Shown in pieces: positions 1 through 11,105 of a stretch of 64,000 bases of DNA (its first letter is position 1; every line of letters starts with the position of its first letter). The position numbers and the translations under genes are program-made. The notes beneath the pieces were generated by a model. That model was not told where the DNA came from, did no database searches, and saw nothing but the letters and a program-made list of their open reading frames with translations. This DNA comes from Diaporthe sp. PMI_573 (Eukaryota; Ascomycota; Sordariomycetes; Diaporthales; Diaporthaceae): contig JAJTUP010000005.1 in NCBI GenBank assembly GCA_021399435.1, positions 372,001-436,000 of the forward strand, given 5' to 3'.

Positions 1-514
1 AGGTAAGTATTACTACCTGCCTCCCCTGCCTCCCCTGCCTCTTAAGGCTTGTTTCTAACCTAGGTGTTTTTAGTGGTAATATAGTGGGTAAGTATTACTT
101 CCTGCCTCCTCTGCCTCTAAAGGCTTGTTTCTAACCTGGGTGTTTTTGGTGGTAATATAGGAGGTAAGTATTACTCCCTGCCTTCCCTGCCTCTTAAGGC
201 TTGTTTCTAACCTGGGTGTTTTTGGTGGTAATATAGCGTGTAAGTATTACTCTCTGCCTCCCCTGCCTCTAAAGGCTTGTTTCTAACCTGGGTGTTTTTG
301 GTGGTAATATAGTTAGTAAGTATTACTCTCTGCCTCCCCTGCCTCTAAAGGCTTGTTTCTAACCTGGGTGTTTTTGGTGGTGATATAGCCTGTAAGTATT
401 ACTACCTTCTCAGGCAATCTTTAAGGATACATCTATAACGAAGAATCCTGGGAATGTATAGTGGGTAAGTTCTTGTTTTAATCCTGATCATCTTAACCTG
501 CTAAACATCCCTAG
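1..514 (+). repeat. Tandem array of intron-like units separated by single codons
   Basis: Five near-identical units occupy 3-84 (82 bases), 88-160, 164-236, 240-312 and 316-388 (73 bases each). Each starts GTAAGTATTACT, carries a CTAAC branch-point-like motif and ends ATATAG, so each looks like a complete GT-AG intron. A diverged sixth unit (392-461, 70 bases) shares the same start and a similar end; a seventh, unrelated 50-base intron (465-514) follows. Between consecutive units lie exactly three bases: TGG (85-87), GAG (161-163), CGT (237-239), TTA (313-315), CCT (389-391), TGG (462-464). Units 2-5 differ from each other at only a few positions while the separators all differ. The extra nine bases of unit 1 are one more copy of a CCTGCCTCC-like motif. 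The array directly precedes an open exon (from 515) of a HET gene. The window opens inside it, so more units may lie upstream. Splicing is inferred, not shown. Confidence 0.85.
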
Positions 515-2439
515 CTTGCTCAAGATCAATGGATACGTCAACATGATCTTGCTCTCAAATTCAAAGCTACTTGGCCTCGTGATTGTCTTTCCTTGGACGA
601 CTTTCCAGACCACTGCCAAGGAGTACGCCAATCTACCATCTCGTCTTCCTCTGGTTCTCCATGTGGTTCATGCACCCTTTGTCAAGCTCTTGAGACCTCT
701 AGTCTCAGGTTTGGTGCTAATAAGAGTATGTTGGATCAACCTTTTAACTTTTAAACAGCTTGTACCAATTCTAATTGGTTCTAGACCTTCGCCACCTCTA
801 TTACGGCTTGCCATTACCTCTTCAAGCGGGGTCTCCTGATCATTTCAAGCTGGTGAAGGAGTGGCTGCACCTTTGTGACCGGGGGAAATGCGGAGCAGAA
901 ACTGCTCAGTGCTTCTCCAAATCGCCACCGGGTGTGTTTCCCACCAGACTCATTGACCTCGGCTATACTCTCAAACTAGGCCGATTCCAATTGGGTAACT
1001 TCAGTTGGGTCAAGATTCGTCTTTCTCCCAAAGAGCACCTACCTTACATCGCGCTTTCGCATTGCTGGGGCGATTTATCTACTGATCTGAAGGGGAAATG
1101 GAGTACAACACGCGAAAACTTAGAATCTCGCACCAAGACTGGGTTTCATATCAATATTCTTCCAGCCACCTTTCGCGACGCAGTCACAGTCACACGAAAA
1201 CTTGGCATACGATATCTCTGGATTGACTCACTCTGCATCCTACAAGGCGACAAAGATGACTGGGCATCTGAAGCAGGAAAAATGCAAGATGTCTTCCGCG
1301 GAGCCTATTGCACCATCGCTGCTACCTCAGCTCAAGACTCTACTAAAGGGTTTCTAGCCCGTCCTGCGCCAGAGCCTGGCAAATGGGTCTGTACTACTCA
1401 AGCCGGCAATCCATCGACATTCACTACTACCTTCATGGACAACTTTCAAGTTGATGTGCTGGGAGGGATCCTGAACACGCGAGCCTGGGTCTTACAAGAA
1501 CGGGCCTTGTCAAGGCGAACACTTCACTTTACAGATCGACAGACCTACTGGGAATGTGGTGGTGGTGTGCGATGTGAAACTCTCACATATATGCGCAAGT
1601 AAGTGAAGTACCCTCCCTATTAATAGGTTGTGCTTTTTGATCTATATAACAGCAGTGGGTTCCTAACTCTCTATAGTTATGGAAGCATTCTGAGTGATCC
1701 AGAGTTTCCTAGGTCTCTGGAAGATGCAAACCTGCAGAAAAAGTTTGAGATACCTCACAAACTCATCACTCGCTATTGTGAATTAGGCCTTACGAACGAC
1801 ACAGATAGGGGTACAGCTATCAGGTCACTGATAACTGCTATGGCCAAAACACTCAATACACCAGTTGACTTTGGTGTATTTCATAAGTTCACTCATCGAT
1901 CTCTTCTGTGGCGCAGAAACCAAGAGGGTCCCATGGTACAAATTCAATATCGTGAACAGGTGCCTCCTCCGTCTTGGTCGTGGGAGTCATACATGGGTAA
2001 AATTAACTACCTGCTCTGGGAGTCAAGACCTGAATGGGACACATCGGTGAAATTAGATACTGCGAGGCTGACTGCTCGTATCAAAAGACTGCAAGTACAC
2101 GAGAGGGAAACTACTAATCTTGACCAAATCTTACGAGACTACAATGGCTCTAGGATTGGTGATTTGTGGTTTGATGGGGAAATCAGGAATTTAAATGAGG
2201 TTTGGTGTGCGATTTTGGGACGAATCCAGTATCGACGCAGCTCTCAGACCGAGATCAAGGGTTTAAGCTATGAGGGAGAAGAGGGAGAAGAGGGCAAATC
2301 GAGATGGAAATACTATGTTCTCATCGTCATGGAATTGGAAAGAATGGCAGACGGTGATTACACAAGAGTCGGAGCAGGTGTTGTTGATCAACGCTGTATT
2401 TCATTCAAGGGCAACGACAAGCCAGTACGGATCGTATAG
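515..2439 (+). CDS. HET-domain heterokaryon incompatibility protein (5' partial)
   Basis: Exons read here are 515-725, 785-1598 and 1677-2439, joined by introns of 59 and 78 bases (GTATGT...CTAG and GTAAGT...ATAG); they give one frame of 595 residues ending in TAG. The HET signature is clear: LPYIALSHCWG, then FRDAVTVTRKLGIRYLWIDS, a W-containing loop, EAGKMQDVFRGAYCTIAATS, and NTRAWVLQERALSRRTLHF. The third exon has PPSWSWESY and a final YTRVGAG, both common in the C-terminal half of HET proteins. Upstream of 515 the frame can continue only through the one-codon exons of the intron array, so the true N-terminus is outside the window or inside that array; no convincing ATG precedes the HET domain in the first exon. 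HET domains trigger cell death on non-self recognition in several fungi; the partner here is unknown. Confidence 0.85.
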
Positions 2440-3064
2440 ATATGTCGTCTATCGAGATGCAGTAACCTGACTGTTGCGAGGGGCTGCGAATGTTTACTCA
2501 AGCCGGCTGCGGTGCCCCGTCACAAGAAACACAATTCAATATATAAAGCACTCTATTGCAGGCTTATCATCCCACGACTGAATACCGCGAGAGAGAGAGG
2601 GGGAGGGCAGGTCCAAGTGAGACCATCGCACACGAAAAATATTCATTCACCCTAAATCCAGACTAGGTCCGCCTATATTCGCAGTAGTTTCGTCCTTATT
2701 GTAATGGCACCTGTGCTGGGGGATACCATGACAAATCCTTAACTAATCTATCACACCAACCTGCCTAAGCAAGACCTTTGCAATCCAGGAAGGTTTATCT
2801 TATCACGCTGTCTACTGTGGTTTATCTGAGATGTAAGGTCCTGCGGCTGGCAGAGTTTTGATCAACGCATGCCGGCATTACAGTATACAGCGTCCGGCTG
2901 TGATGCCATATGTGTCAGACTTTACTACGGTATTATTGGCTATAGTGTGGAAAGATGAAGATAAGGAACGATGCACTGAGCGATGGGGAAGCATTGAGGG
3001 GAGCCGAGGAGTTTTTGGATAGGTCCACGGATTACCGTACCAGCCAGTTCTGGCTCTGTTAGCG
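2440..3064. other. Intergenic between HET gene and LINE fragment
   Basis: No supported gene. The last 150-200 bases may be further degraded LINE sequence, because short stretches in the frame of the downstream reading frame look LINE-like, but the 5' break point of the element cannot be fixed by eye. Confidence 0.4.
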
Positions 3065-4599
3065 ATGTCTCCTCGAGTACACAATCACAACAAGCGTGGT
3101 CTGCCAAGCCATATGAGCCACGGACCCACACCACCACTACTAAAAATGTTAACTAAAGATTTTGGCGACACCCATTTCGCCTTTTACTGTACACTGCTTG
3201 ACCGCTCGCCACTATATCAGGTGGCAGACGCACTCAAAGAGATAGAGATGGAGGAGATGGAAACTATCAATCCGTTCACTCTGCCGCCGTGGGAGAAGAG
3301 GTTGCAAGCGGTTACCGACAAGGCAGCACCAAGGCCGCCAAACCCACGCCGGGCAGCACACATCGCCGTAAGCAGTTCGGCACGGAATGGTGTGGTTGGA
3401 TTGGGCGGAGCAATCGAGACACGCAAACACGTCGGAGATGTCCCCACTGTTGAGAGTTTTTCCTCCACTCTAGGCCCAAGGACAGAACAGAACCCATACG
3501 TCGGCGAACTAGCAGCAATGGCATACACCCTTGAACGACTACCGCAGCGCAGATACCGCAGTATCACGCTTCTGACGAGAAATAAAGCAGCAGTGCTCAC
3601 GCTCAGGAACCCACGACAACAGTCTGGACAGGAACATGTCTGCAGCATTTACAAATCCATCAGAAAGCTCAGAAGAGAAAACAACGTGATCACGGTAGTG
3701 TGGCTACCGTCGGGTGAAGATGACGAGCTCTGGATACGCGCCAAACAAAAAGCCAAGGAAGCCACGCGACAGGGCACAGAGCCACAGACACAACTCCCCA
3801 GAGTAAGATCGACGACGCTCAACGTGGCACGCGCCAAGCGAGGCACCACCAGAAGTCTGCCAGATAAGGTTGGCAGGCATTCCAAGAAAGTCGACACAGC
3901 GTTACCAGGCAAACACACGCGACGTCTGTATGACAGGCTCTCCTGGAAAGAAGCTAGTATACTCGCGCAGCTCAGGACGGGTATGGCAAGATTGAACGCA
4001 TATCTGTACCATATCGAAGCAGCATCGTCAGACCAGTGCGCATGCGGACAAGCGAGAGAGACCGTGGAACATTTCCTTTTTCGGTGCAGGCGTTGGACGA
4101 TACACCGAACGCAGATGCTCCAGTGTACAGATACCCACAGAAGTAACATCTCCTTCTTCTTAGGAGGGAAAGCACCGTCAGATGGTACAAATTGGACTCC
4201 AAATATGGATGCCGTCCGCGCAACGATACGGTTCGCTATTGCCACGGGGCGACTCGACGCAGACTGATCACAAGGAGGAACACCTCCATCCCATCACCAC
4301 TAATCCGACGAACCTTAATCACCTCGTGTCATATACAGCAGGCACCGCTTCAGTCGCCGAAGATAGGACACTGAACACTTGGAGAATCGCCTTCAAGTCG
4401 GCCTACTAACACCACTAACCCACGAGAATTCGCAGAGACATGGTACATTGAGACAAGCTATAAGCTAGGAACAGATTGCATATGGGCTTAAGGAGGTCGG
4501 GATTCATTTTAGGACATGTATTTGCAGATTAGTAATAGTTGCCCTTTCGGCGCAAGCCGCCGCCGGGCGTCAATAAATTGTGTGTGTGTGTGTGTGTGT
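3065..4599 (+). mobile_element. 5'-truncated Tad-type non-LTR retrotransposon (LINE), ORF2 C-terminus
   Basis: A 400-residue frame (3065-4267) is the C-terminal part of a fungal LINE polyprotein. It has an RNase H-like region (acidic residue in YVGELAAMAYTLE, then the ITLLTRNKAAV stretch) and the typical zinc-knuckle tail: LRTGMARLNAYLYHIEAA, then DQCACGQARETVEHFLFRC, with the usual Cys/His spacing. The endonuclease and reverse transcriptase are missing, as expected for a 5'-truncated insertion. A GC-rich 3' untranslated stretch ends in AATAAATTG followed by a TG tract at 4579-4599, which is a plausible element terminus. The fragment cannot move on its own. The first 35 or so codons may be out of frame with the element. 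Confidence 0.8.
4579..4599 (+). repeat. (TG)n tract at LINE 3' end
   Basis: About ten TG dinucleotides in a row, immediately after AATAAAT; they probably form the simple-repeat tail of the retroelement above. Confidence 0.8.
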
Positions 4600-5065
4600 A
4601 CACTGCTTGCATTTGAACTATTTGCTTGCTCTAACCATATTACATAAATTAGACGAATACTAGACTATGTACTACACTATTGTTCTTGGTAGATCGTCCA
4701 CTTGACCTCACTCGGCTAATTAAAACACTCCAACGGACTCCAACGGAGTAGTCGAGACTCAACACAGCCTAGACCAAAAAGCTAGCCCCTCTCCGCCCCG
4801 CCGCTGGGACATGGCGGCTCGGCCCCCCGCGGAAGCCGAGTCCCTCGTGCCCGGACCCTGAGAAGCGAGCACCCTGAGCCCTGTGCGACGGGCACAGCCC
4901 AAAGCAAGGGGATGAACGACAAACAAGCTCATTGAAAGGCCCCGATTCAGCATTGAATGTTTAACGTTCCATCCGTCTCGGCTTTTCTTCTTGTTTGGTT
5001 CCTCTCCCGTCTCCCGTAAACACCACTTTCTATATGCCAATGAACCCCCTCCCGAGACGTGCAGC
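4600..5065. other. Intergenic, upstream of Zn2Cys6 regulator
   Basis: No gene supported. AT-rich at the left, then GC-rich; probably contains the promoter and 5' leader of the regulator that starts at 5066. Confidence 0.4.
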
Positions 5066-8000
5066 ATGGGAACCGGTAGCACCCCCTCAGATCACGGCCG
5101 GAGCGACTCAGGGGCGCCGGGCGGCGGAGGCGGAGGAGGAGGACCTCAGGACCCGGCCAATGCGGCCATCAGCCGAGCAGTACGTATGATGGGATTGTGT
5201 AAATTGGTTGTCAAATCGTTCTCTTGAACGGGATTGTCTCATATATATATATATGCCCGTCCCCAGACCTGCCCAGACTCTTACCTCACACCACATAACC
5301 TCTGATCGTGAATCCTCGGGCGTCCGAGGACCCCCTTGGATATCCACCGGTATACCACCTCAGAAGACCCCCCTTGCTGACGGGTGATCCTCTCACAGTG
5401 TGACCAGTGCCGGATACGGAAAGTAAGTACATACTATGCTGCAGATGAGGTGCATGTCTGCTCGTCCGCGGACGCCTTTGGTCGCAGTTGAGTTCCGGAC
5501 GACAGGCCACTCACGCATCACGTCGATTTGGTAATACGGATGGGACTGACCAGACGCCCGCCAGATACGATGCGACAAAGAATCACCATGCTCGAACTGT
5601 CGTATAGCGAATCGGATTTGTAGCTCAACAGGCGCGGGACAGAAGCCCAGGGAGGCAAGGCAGAGGGTCCTGATATCTACGCAATAGTTCGTTTCTCATG
5701 GCTTCATATCCTTTGTCATCAAACCTACTCCCATCCCGAGTCCATATGCCTCAGCCCCGGCCAGGTTCTCAACAGACAAAGGCCCTCCTCCCATGGCACA
5801 CCCAACATGACTAACCACACTCTAGTGAGCGCAAGATCGATATGATAGAACAGCGGCTCGGTTCGATAGAGAAGCTCCTCCGCGAGCTGAGCAACAACAG
5901 CGGCCTCAGGCGGGGCCCCGACCTGCCCCTCCACGATGGCCCCCCACCACTGGCACCGTCATCGTCGTCCAACTCGATGGATACCAGCGGCAGGGCAGCA
6001 AGGGGCGACGACCGCAGGGGGGCGGCGGCGGCCCGAAACGGCTCTCCACTAACAGCCATGTCTGCCGCCCACCACCATCACCACCACCACCACGCCGACA
6101 TGATGGACGACATCTCAGGCGACGACCGCGGCGACGGGGACGACCTCGACGAGGACGACGAGGACGACACCAGCACCCCAGGCGGGGCGAGCAACGAGCT
6201 CGACTCGTCCGCCTTCGAGGGCAACTCGTCGCTGACGGCGCACACGGTCTTCGCGTCCGAGTTCCTCGAGCACGCCGTCGAGCGCACCTCCCTGCGCGAC
6301 ATGAACCCCAGCATGGCCGCGGCGCTGACCTCGCTCAAGCAGATCGTCGGCCTGAGCCAGAAACAGCAGGGGAGTACCGGCGGCGCCGGCGGGGGCGGAG
6401 GCGGGGGTGGGAGTGGTGCGGCACAGACACAGCAGCAGCAGCAACCGGTGCGGCGCGGCTCGGCGGGGGCGTCTAGCAGCGGTGGCGGCAGCAACGACGT
6501 GCGGTTCGCGCACCAGCGGGCCCTGCCGCGGGGCGGGTTCCGCGAGCTCCCGATGCCCCCCGTGCAGGCGGTGATCCCCGTGCTGCGCGAGGTGAAGGAG
6601 ACACCCCCGGGGACGTTCACGCTGATCAGCGTGTGCTGCTTCATGGCGGTGGAGAACTTTGCGGAGGCCTGCCGGCGCGTGTACTTCGCGCTCGAGGACT
6701 TCAGCCACGCCAACTTTATCATCGTCAACATGGGGCTGTACTACCTGTTCCAGGAGAAGGCGGTGGTGGCGAGCGGGCTGGGGGACAGCGCGGCGAGCGA
6801 CCGGTACACGGGGTATTATCACCTGTGCCGGGATAACCTCGAGACGGGGCTGGCGAACCTGCGCTTCTTCCTGGGGGCCAGCATGGAGAACATCGAGGCC
6901 CTGCTGCTGGGCGCCAGCTACGCCATCGAGGTCAGCCGGCCCAGCCTCGCGTGGCAGCTCAACACCACCGCGGCGCAGCTGTGCCAGGACCTGGGCTACC
7001 ACCGCGTGACGGGCGGCACAGTCGAGGTGAGCAGCCCGGGGGGCAGCAAGAGCACATCTACCAACCACGACAGCAACACCGTGCTCAGCGACAAGAAGGC
7101 GATCCTCTTCTGGTTCAGCTACATGCTCGACAGGGGGCTGGCGCTCCGCCTGGGCCGCGCCCCCACGATCCAGGACTTCGACGTGACGGTGCCCCGGGTG
7201 ATCGGGCAGGTCAACGCGCCTGACATGTGGAAGGAGGTCCTGCGGCTGTGGATCGCCCACGCGGACATCCAGGGCCAGATCTACGAGCGGCTGTACTCGC
7301 CCGCGAGCCTAGGCCACCCGGTGGGCCAGCGCGTCGAGGTCGCGCGGCGGCTGGCCGGGAGGCTCAAGCTCATCGCCGACCAGGCGCTGCTGATCCGGAG
7401 CTCCGAGATGGGGAAGCTCAAGGCGGGCGGCGGCGGCGGCGGCAGCTGGGCCGACGCGCGCAAGGCCACCGTCATGGAGATGGTCATGAAGAGCGACCAG
7501 GTCTCGTTCCTGAGCAGCCTGACGCTTGTCTACCGGGCCATCCCCGCAGGCGTGGGCGGGCACGGGTTCTCGACTTTCACGCCCGAGTGCATCGAGACGG
7601 CGAGGCTGGCCATGCAGACGCACGAGGAGTGCATGAAGCTGATGGGGAGCAACCTGTGGGTGGCTGCTTCGTATATACACTGGTAAGATGGAGCGCCCAC
7701 GACATGTCTGAGACTTGCCCCAGTCTATATTGCTGGCTGTTGCTGACTTTCCCCGCCTTCTTCATCTAGGACAATCCTCTATGCGCCGTTCGTCCCCTTC
7801 ATCGTCATATTCTGCCACATCATAGAGACATCCAACATGGCAGACCTGCAGCGCCTGCGCGACTTCATCGCGTCGCTCCAGCCGACGTGTGCCGTCTCCG
7901 AGGGCGTCGACAAGCTGCACCGCCTCTTCTCGGTGCTGCACAACGTGGCCACGCTATACGTCGAGGCCAAGACAAAGGCCAACTCGTCCGAGCCCCAGGA

Positions 8001-8361
8001 CACCGACATGGCGCCCATCGGCAACGAGTTCGACGTCTACCTGTCCGCGCTGGGCTTCATGCCCGTCGACGGTGACCTTTCGGCCGCGCAGGCCCAGGCA
8101 CAGGTCCACCAGGCACAAGTCCAACAGGCCCATGCTGCTGCTGCCGCCCACGCAGCAGCGGCGGCGGCGGCTGCGAGCGGTGCGCTGCCTACTTCACCCG
8201 TGACTGCTGGGGCGCCTTTTGGCGCGTCGCCGGTGAACCATGCGTTGGCCATGCACCAGAATAGCCAGCTGGGGGATTGGTTCTCAGGAAATCGATACAT
8301 GATGGGCCTGCTGGAGGAGGATCTGTCGCAGTTCCAGCCAAATGTTTGGCCGAATCCGTAG
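5066..8361 (+). CDS. Zn2Cys6 fungal transcription factor
   Basis: Five exons: 5066-5179, 5399-5422, 5565-5686, 5826-7682, 7770-8361; 902 residues. The zinc cluster is split: CDQCRIRK is encoded alone by the 24-base second exon and continues with IRCDKESPCSNC in exon 3, giving all six cysteines. A typical linker follows (QYERKIDMIEQRLGSIEKLL), which includes a coiled-coil dimerisation helix, then a long disordered stretch with runs of Asp/Glu, His, Gly and Gln. The central part, around GYYHLCRDNLETGLANLRFF and GASYAIEVSRPSLAWQLN, is the fungal-specific regulatory domain (PF04082 type). A second His/Ala/Gln-rich stretch lies near the C-terminus. It should bind CGG-type half sites as a dimer in the nucleus; targets are unknown and no gene cluster adjoins it. 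Intron phases all agree, which supports the model. Confidence 0.9.
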
Positions 8362-8820
8362 GAATAATTGAAGGAGTGGAATCGTCAGGTTGTCCATTGT
8401 GGTGTTTATGGCGTGATGTGTTTCAACATATCGTGCAGAGATGACTTGTTCGACTGCTCGTCCCATCCCACTCCCTGGGATGATGAATGCTTGAGCCCAT
8501 AGTTCCGTGACGGCATCTTCTTCCTCTGACTCGCCCACATCGGAACTTGTCCTTAGTTCAGTTGTAGAACATGCCGGATGTGCCCCTGGTCGGCCTCCTT
8601 TCTCCTCGCGGTGTGCTGCGATAGACGTGCTTATTGCCGTCGAAGTCGCCTCCAGGAGAAGGCGGACGAGAATATCTCCCTCCTCGCCACCCCAGTGGTA
8701 GGCGTGCTTATTGCCGTCGAGCCTCGAGATGCACATCAGCGCATCGCCGACAACTTTTTCGAGAGACAATTCAATCATCGTGTGCTCAATAGCAAATCGG
8801 TCGGTTCGTCCATACGCGTC
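8362..8820. other. Intergenic between convergent genes
   Basis: Shared 3' flank of the Zn2Cys6 regulator and the C2H2 gene. An 18-base direct repeat (CGTGCTTATTGCCGTCGA) occurs near 8627 and 8703. No gene supported. Confidence 0.5.
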
Positions 8821-9448
8821 TCAGTCGGTTGGGAAGTTGGGGTCGTACATCTCGTACCCCTCGTCCTCAGTGTCACTCTCCCCATCGCCATCGCCACCGC
8901 CGGCACGCTGCGGCTCCAAGCTCTTAACCCTGACATCCTTGCCCTCGTCCTCGACCTTGGCCTCCTTCTCAGCCTCGCTTTCCCCCTCCGCAGGCGCAAA
9001 TGCACTCTTGAACCCAGACTTCTTGAACCCTCCCTTTTTGAACCCGCCGCCCCCTGCTCCTCCCCCACCAGAGGCCTGGGGCTTATCCCCGCCGCCGCCG
9101 CCGCCGCCGCCGCCGAGCTGGATGCTGATGACGCCGTTCTCCCTGGCCTCGGCCTTGCGCGCGCGGGCGGCGGCGGCGGGGTCGCGGGTCATGGCGCGCA
9201 TCTCCTTGAGGCGGACCTTGTGCGAGTGGTCGTAGGACGAGAGGTGGGCCTCATATTCGTTGTGCCGGCTGTAGCCCTTCTGGCAGAGCTGACAGTAGAA
9301 GGACTGCAGGGCCTCGCGGGCTGCGGCGGTGGCTGCTGGGGGGAGGGTCTGGTGTCGCTGTTGGGTTTTGGACGATTAGCTCGAAGAATTCAGGGGAAAT
9401 TGGGAGGGAATGAAGGTGCTGAGTTATGCTCTGTCTTACTGGAGGCAT
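8821..9448 (-). CDS. Single C2H2 zinc-finger protein (GPATCH8/ZNF804-like finger)
   Basis: Two exons: a nine-base first exon 9448-9440 (Met-Pro-Pro) and 9357-8821, separated by an 82-base intron with a GCTAAT branch site; 181 residues. One finger is present, FYCQLCQKGYSRHNEYEAHL followed by SSYDHSHKVRLKEM, the arrangement seen in G-patch/zinc-finger RNA-processing proteins. The rest is low complexity: an Ala/Arg-rich basic helix (AAARARKAEAREN), Gly runs, FKKGGFKKSGFK repeats, and an acidic tail ending in DPNFPTD. A nuclear role in RNA metabolism is a guess from the finger type. It is convergent with the upstream regulator and divergent from the Mcp1-like gene. Confidence 0.8.
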
Positions 9449-9961
9449 CTTGGTTGCTTCCTGCTATCAGGAGCTATTGCCGGGTAGGGTGGTTTGCTGA
9501 TCTTGTCGTGGTTGGTGATGTCGGCCCGTGGTGGACTTTCGAGAAGGACTGTGCATTGGAGTCATGGTGGAGCTCTGCCGGCCGAGATGGTTGGATTGCC
9601 TTGATGCTGGGACCCTGCAAGGGCAGCAGGCCGGGGTTCTGTCGCGTGTGTAATTCTAGCATCCTCACAGGGCAATGCGGCAGGAACTGGGCGGGTCGTA
9701 GTGGGGCCTCTGGCCTGGGCGTGGAAATACCCCAGTGTCAACGTCAGAGAAGTCCAGGGGTGGGGGAGGGACAGAACCGCCCTAAGCCTCGGGTCAACTT
9801 TCTCAACACTTCTGGACCACTTCTACCACGTTTCTAGAAGATACTTACTTGCTTACTTAGTAACCACTTCTTTCCCCTGTCTCATGCCACCACATTAGAC
9901 ATTAGAACCCCATGATACCCTCATAACCACACGCTGCGCTTCTACGAGCAGGACATCCAGC
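9449..9961. promoter_or_regulatory. Divergent intergenic region
   Basis: About 510 bases separate the starts of the C2H2 gene (minus) and the Mcp1-like gene (plus), so both promoters must lie here. No specific site was recognised. Confidence 0.5.
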
Positions 9962-11105
9962 ATGGATTCCCGGTCTCTGAGGGCGACTGCCTCGCAGGAG
10001 ACGCTGATCTCGCTGATGCAGCTCGAGCCACAACCGATGCCAGACACCGATAAGGACCTGCCACCGCTGCCCGAAGAGTCGAGTGATGGCACGAGGACAG
10101 AGGCAGACACAGAGAAGGAGTCTACGAGGTCGATTGGGTCCCGCGAAGGACCAGGCCACGCCCGTACCTCGTCTCTCGGGCTGAGTGGGAGTGGCCACGG
10201 CTCTATATACTATCGTGAGTTCTTTTTCTCTTGGGCACACAACACCACGACTTGCAAGGATCACATCTAACATGCCAATTCTCCCAGTCACACGAATACA
10301 ACGGTACTCAACCTACGCCCTGTCCATATTCACCGGCCTGCACATCGCAAACACCTCCATAATACCACTCATCACCCGCTCCGTGCCCGCATCCGAGGGC
10401 TACCTCCTCCTCGCCCGCGAGATCTACCAGACGCCGATGACCGAGCCCCTTTTCGTCGCCCTGCCCATCGCAGCCCACATCGCGTCAGGCATCGCCCTGC
10501 GCCTGGTGCGCCGCTCGCACAACCTCAGGCGCTACGGCGGCGCGACGCCTGCCGTCCTGCCCACCAGGTCGTCCACGGGGCGTTCTTTTACCTCCTCCTC
10601 CTCGGGCAGCACGGGATCGGCCTGGCCGCAGCTGAGCTGGATCTCCGCGTCGGGGTACGGCTTCGCGGCCTTCCTGTCGGCGCACGTCGCCATCAACCGC
10701 CTGCTGCCGCTGCACGTCGAGGGCGACAGCTCCAACATCGGCCTGGCCTACGTGGCGCACGGCTTCGCGTCCCACCCGGCCGTCTCGTATGCCGCTTATG
10801 CCGGGCTGCTGGGCCTGGGGTGTGGGCACATGATCTGGGGGTGGGCCAAGTGGATCGGCCTCGCGCAGATGGCGGGCTGGGCCGCGGATATCAAGACCGT
10901 GGGGACCACGCGGGACAAGAACGAGGACGTGCGCCGTAGGAAGCGCAGGAGACGGATATGGCTCTGGATCAACGGGGCCGCGGTTGCTGCCACTGTCGTC
11001 TGGGCGGCGGGCGGGCTGGGCATTGTGGCCCGAGGGGGTCCAGCAGACGGTTGGGTCGGTAAGGTGTATGATGAGTTGTTTGCCGCGGTTGGGCTCGGGC
11101 ATTAG
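9962..11105 (+). CDS. Mcp1-like mitochondrial outer membrane protein (DUF1691)
   Basis: Two exons, 9962-10214 and 10288-11105, joined across a 73-base intron; 356 residues. A Ser/Pro/Glu-rich soluble N-terminus of about 85 residues precedes several membrane helices, including YALSIFTGLHIANTSIIPLI, LFVALPIAAHIASGIALRLV, a helix with histidines before INRLLPLHVEG, and a C-terminal WLWINGAAVAATVVWAAGGL. This matches the MCP1 transmembrane family, in which paired conserved histidines sit within the helices. In yeast, Mcp1 is a mitochondrial outer membrane adaptor for the lipid transporter Vps13 and suppresses loss of ERMES; a similar role is inferred. A basic loop (RRRKRRRR) precedes the last helix. 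Confidence 0.75.

Noticed and set aside
1..514. CRISPR array
   Set aside because: The repeats are direct and regular, but the separators are three bases, the organism is a fungus, and each repeat has full intron signals.
516..839. 107-codon open frame overlapping the HET first exon
   Set aside because: It is in another frame; the frame from 515 joins in phase to the HET domain through a standard intron.
6115..7260. 381-codon minus-strand open frame inside the regulator gene
   Set aside because: It is the mirror of GC-rich codons of the real gene and is rich in Arg/His/Val without any domain.
8284..8778. 164-codon minus-strand open frame
   Set aside because: It overlaps the end of the regulator gene and its 3' flank, starts inside a low-complexity stretch and has no recognisable domain.
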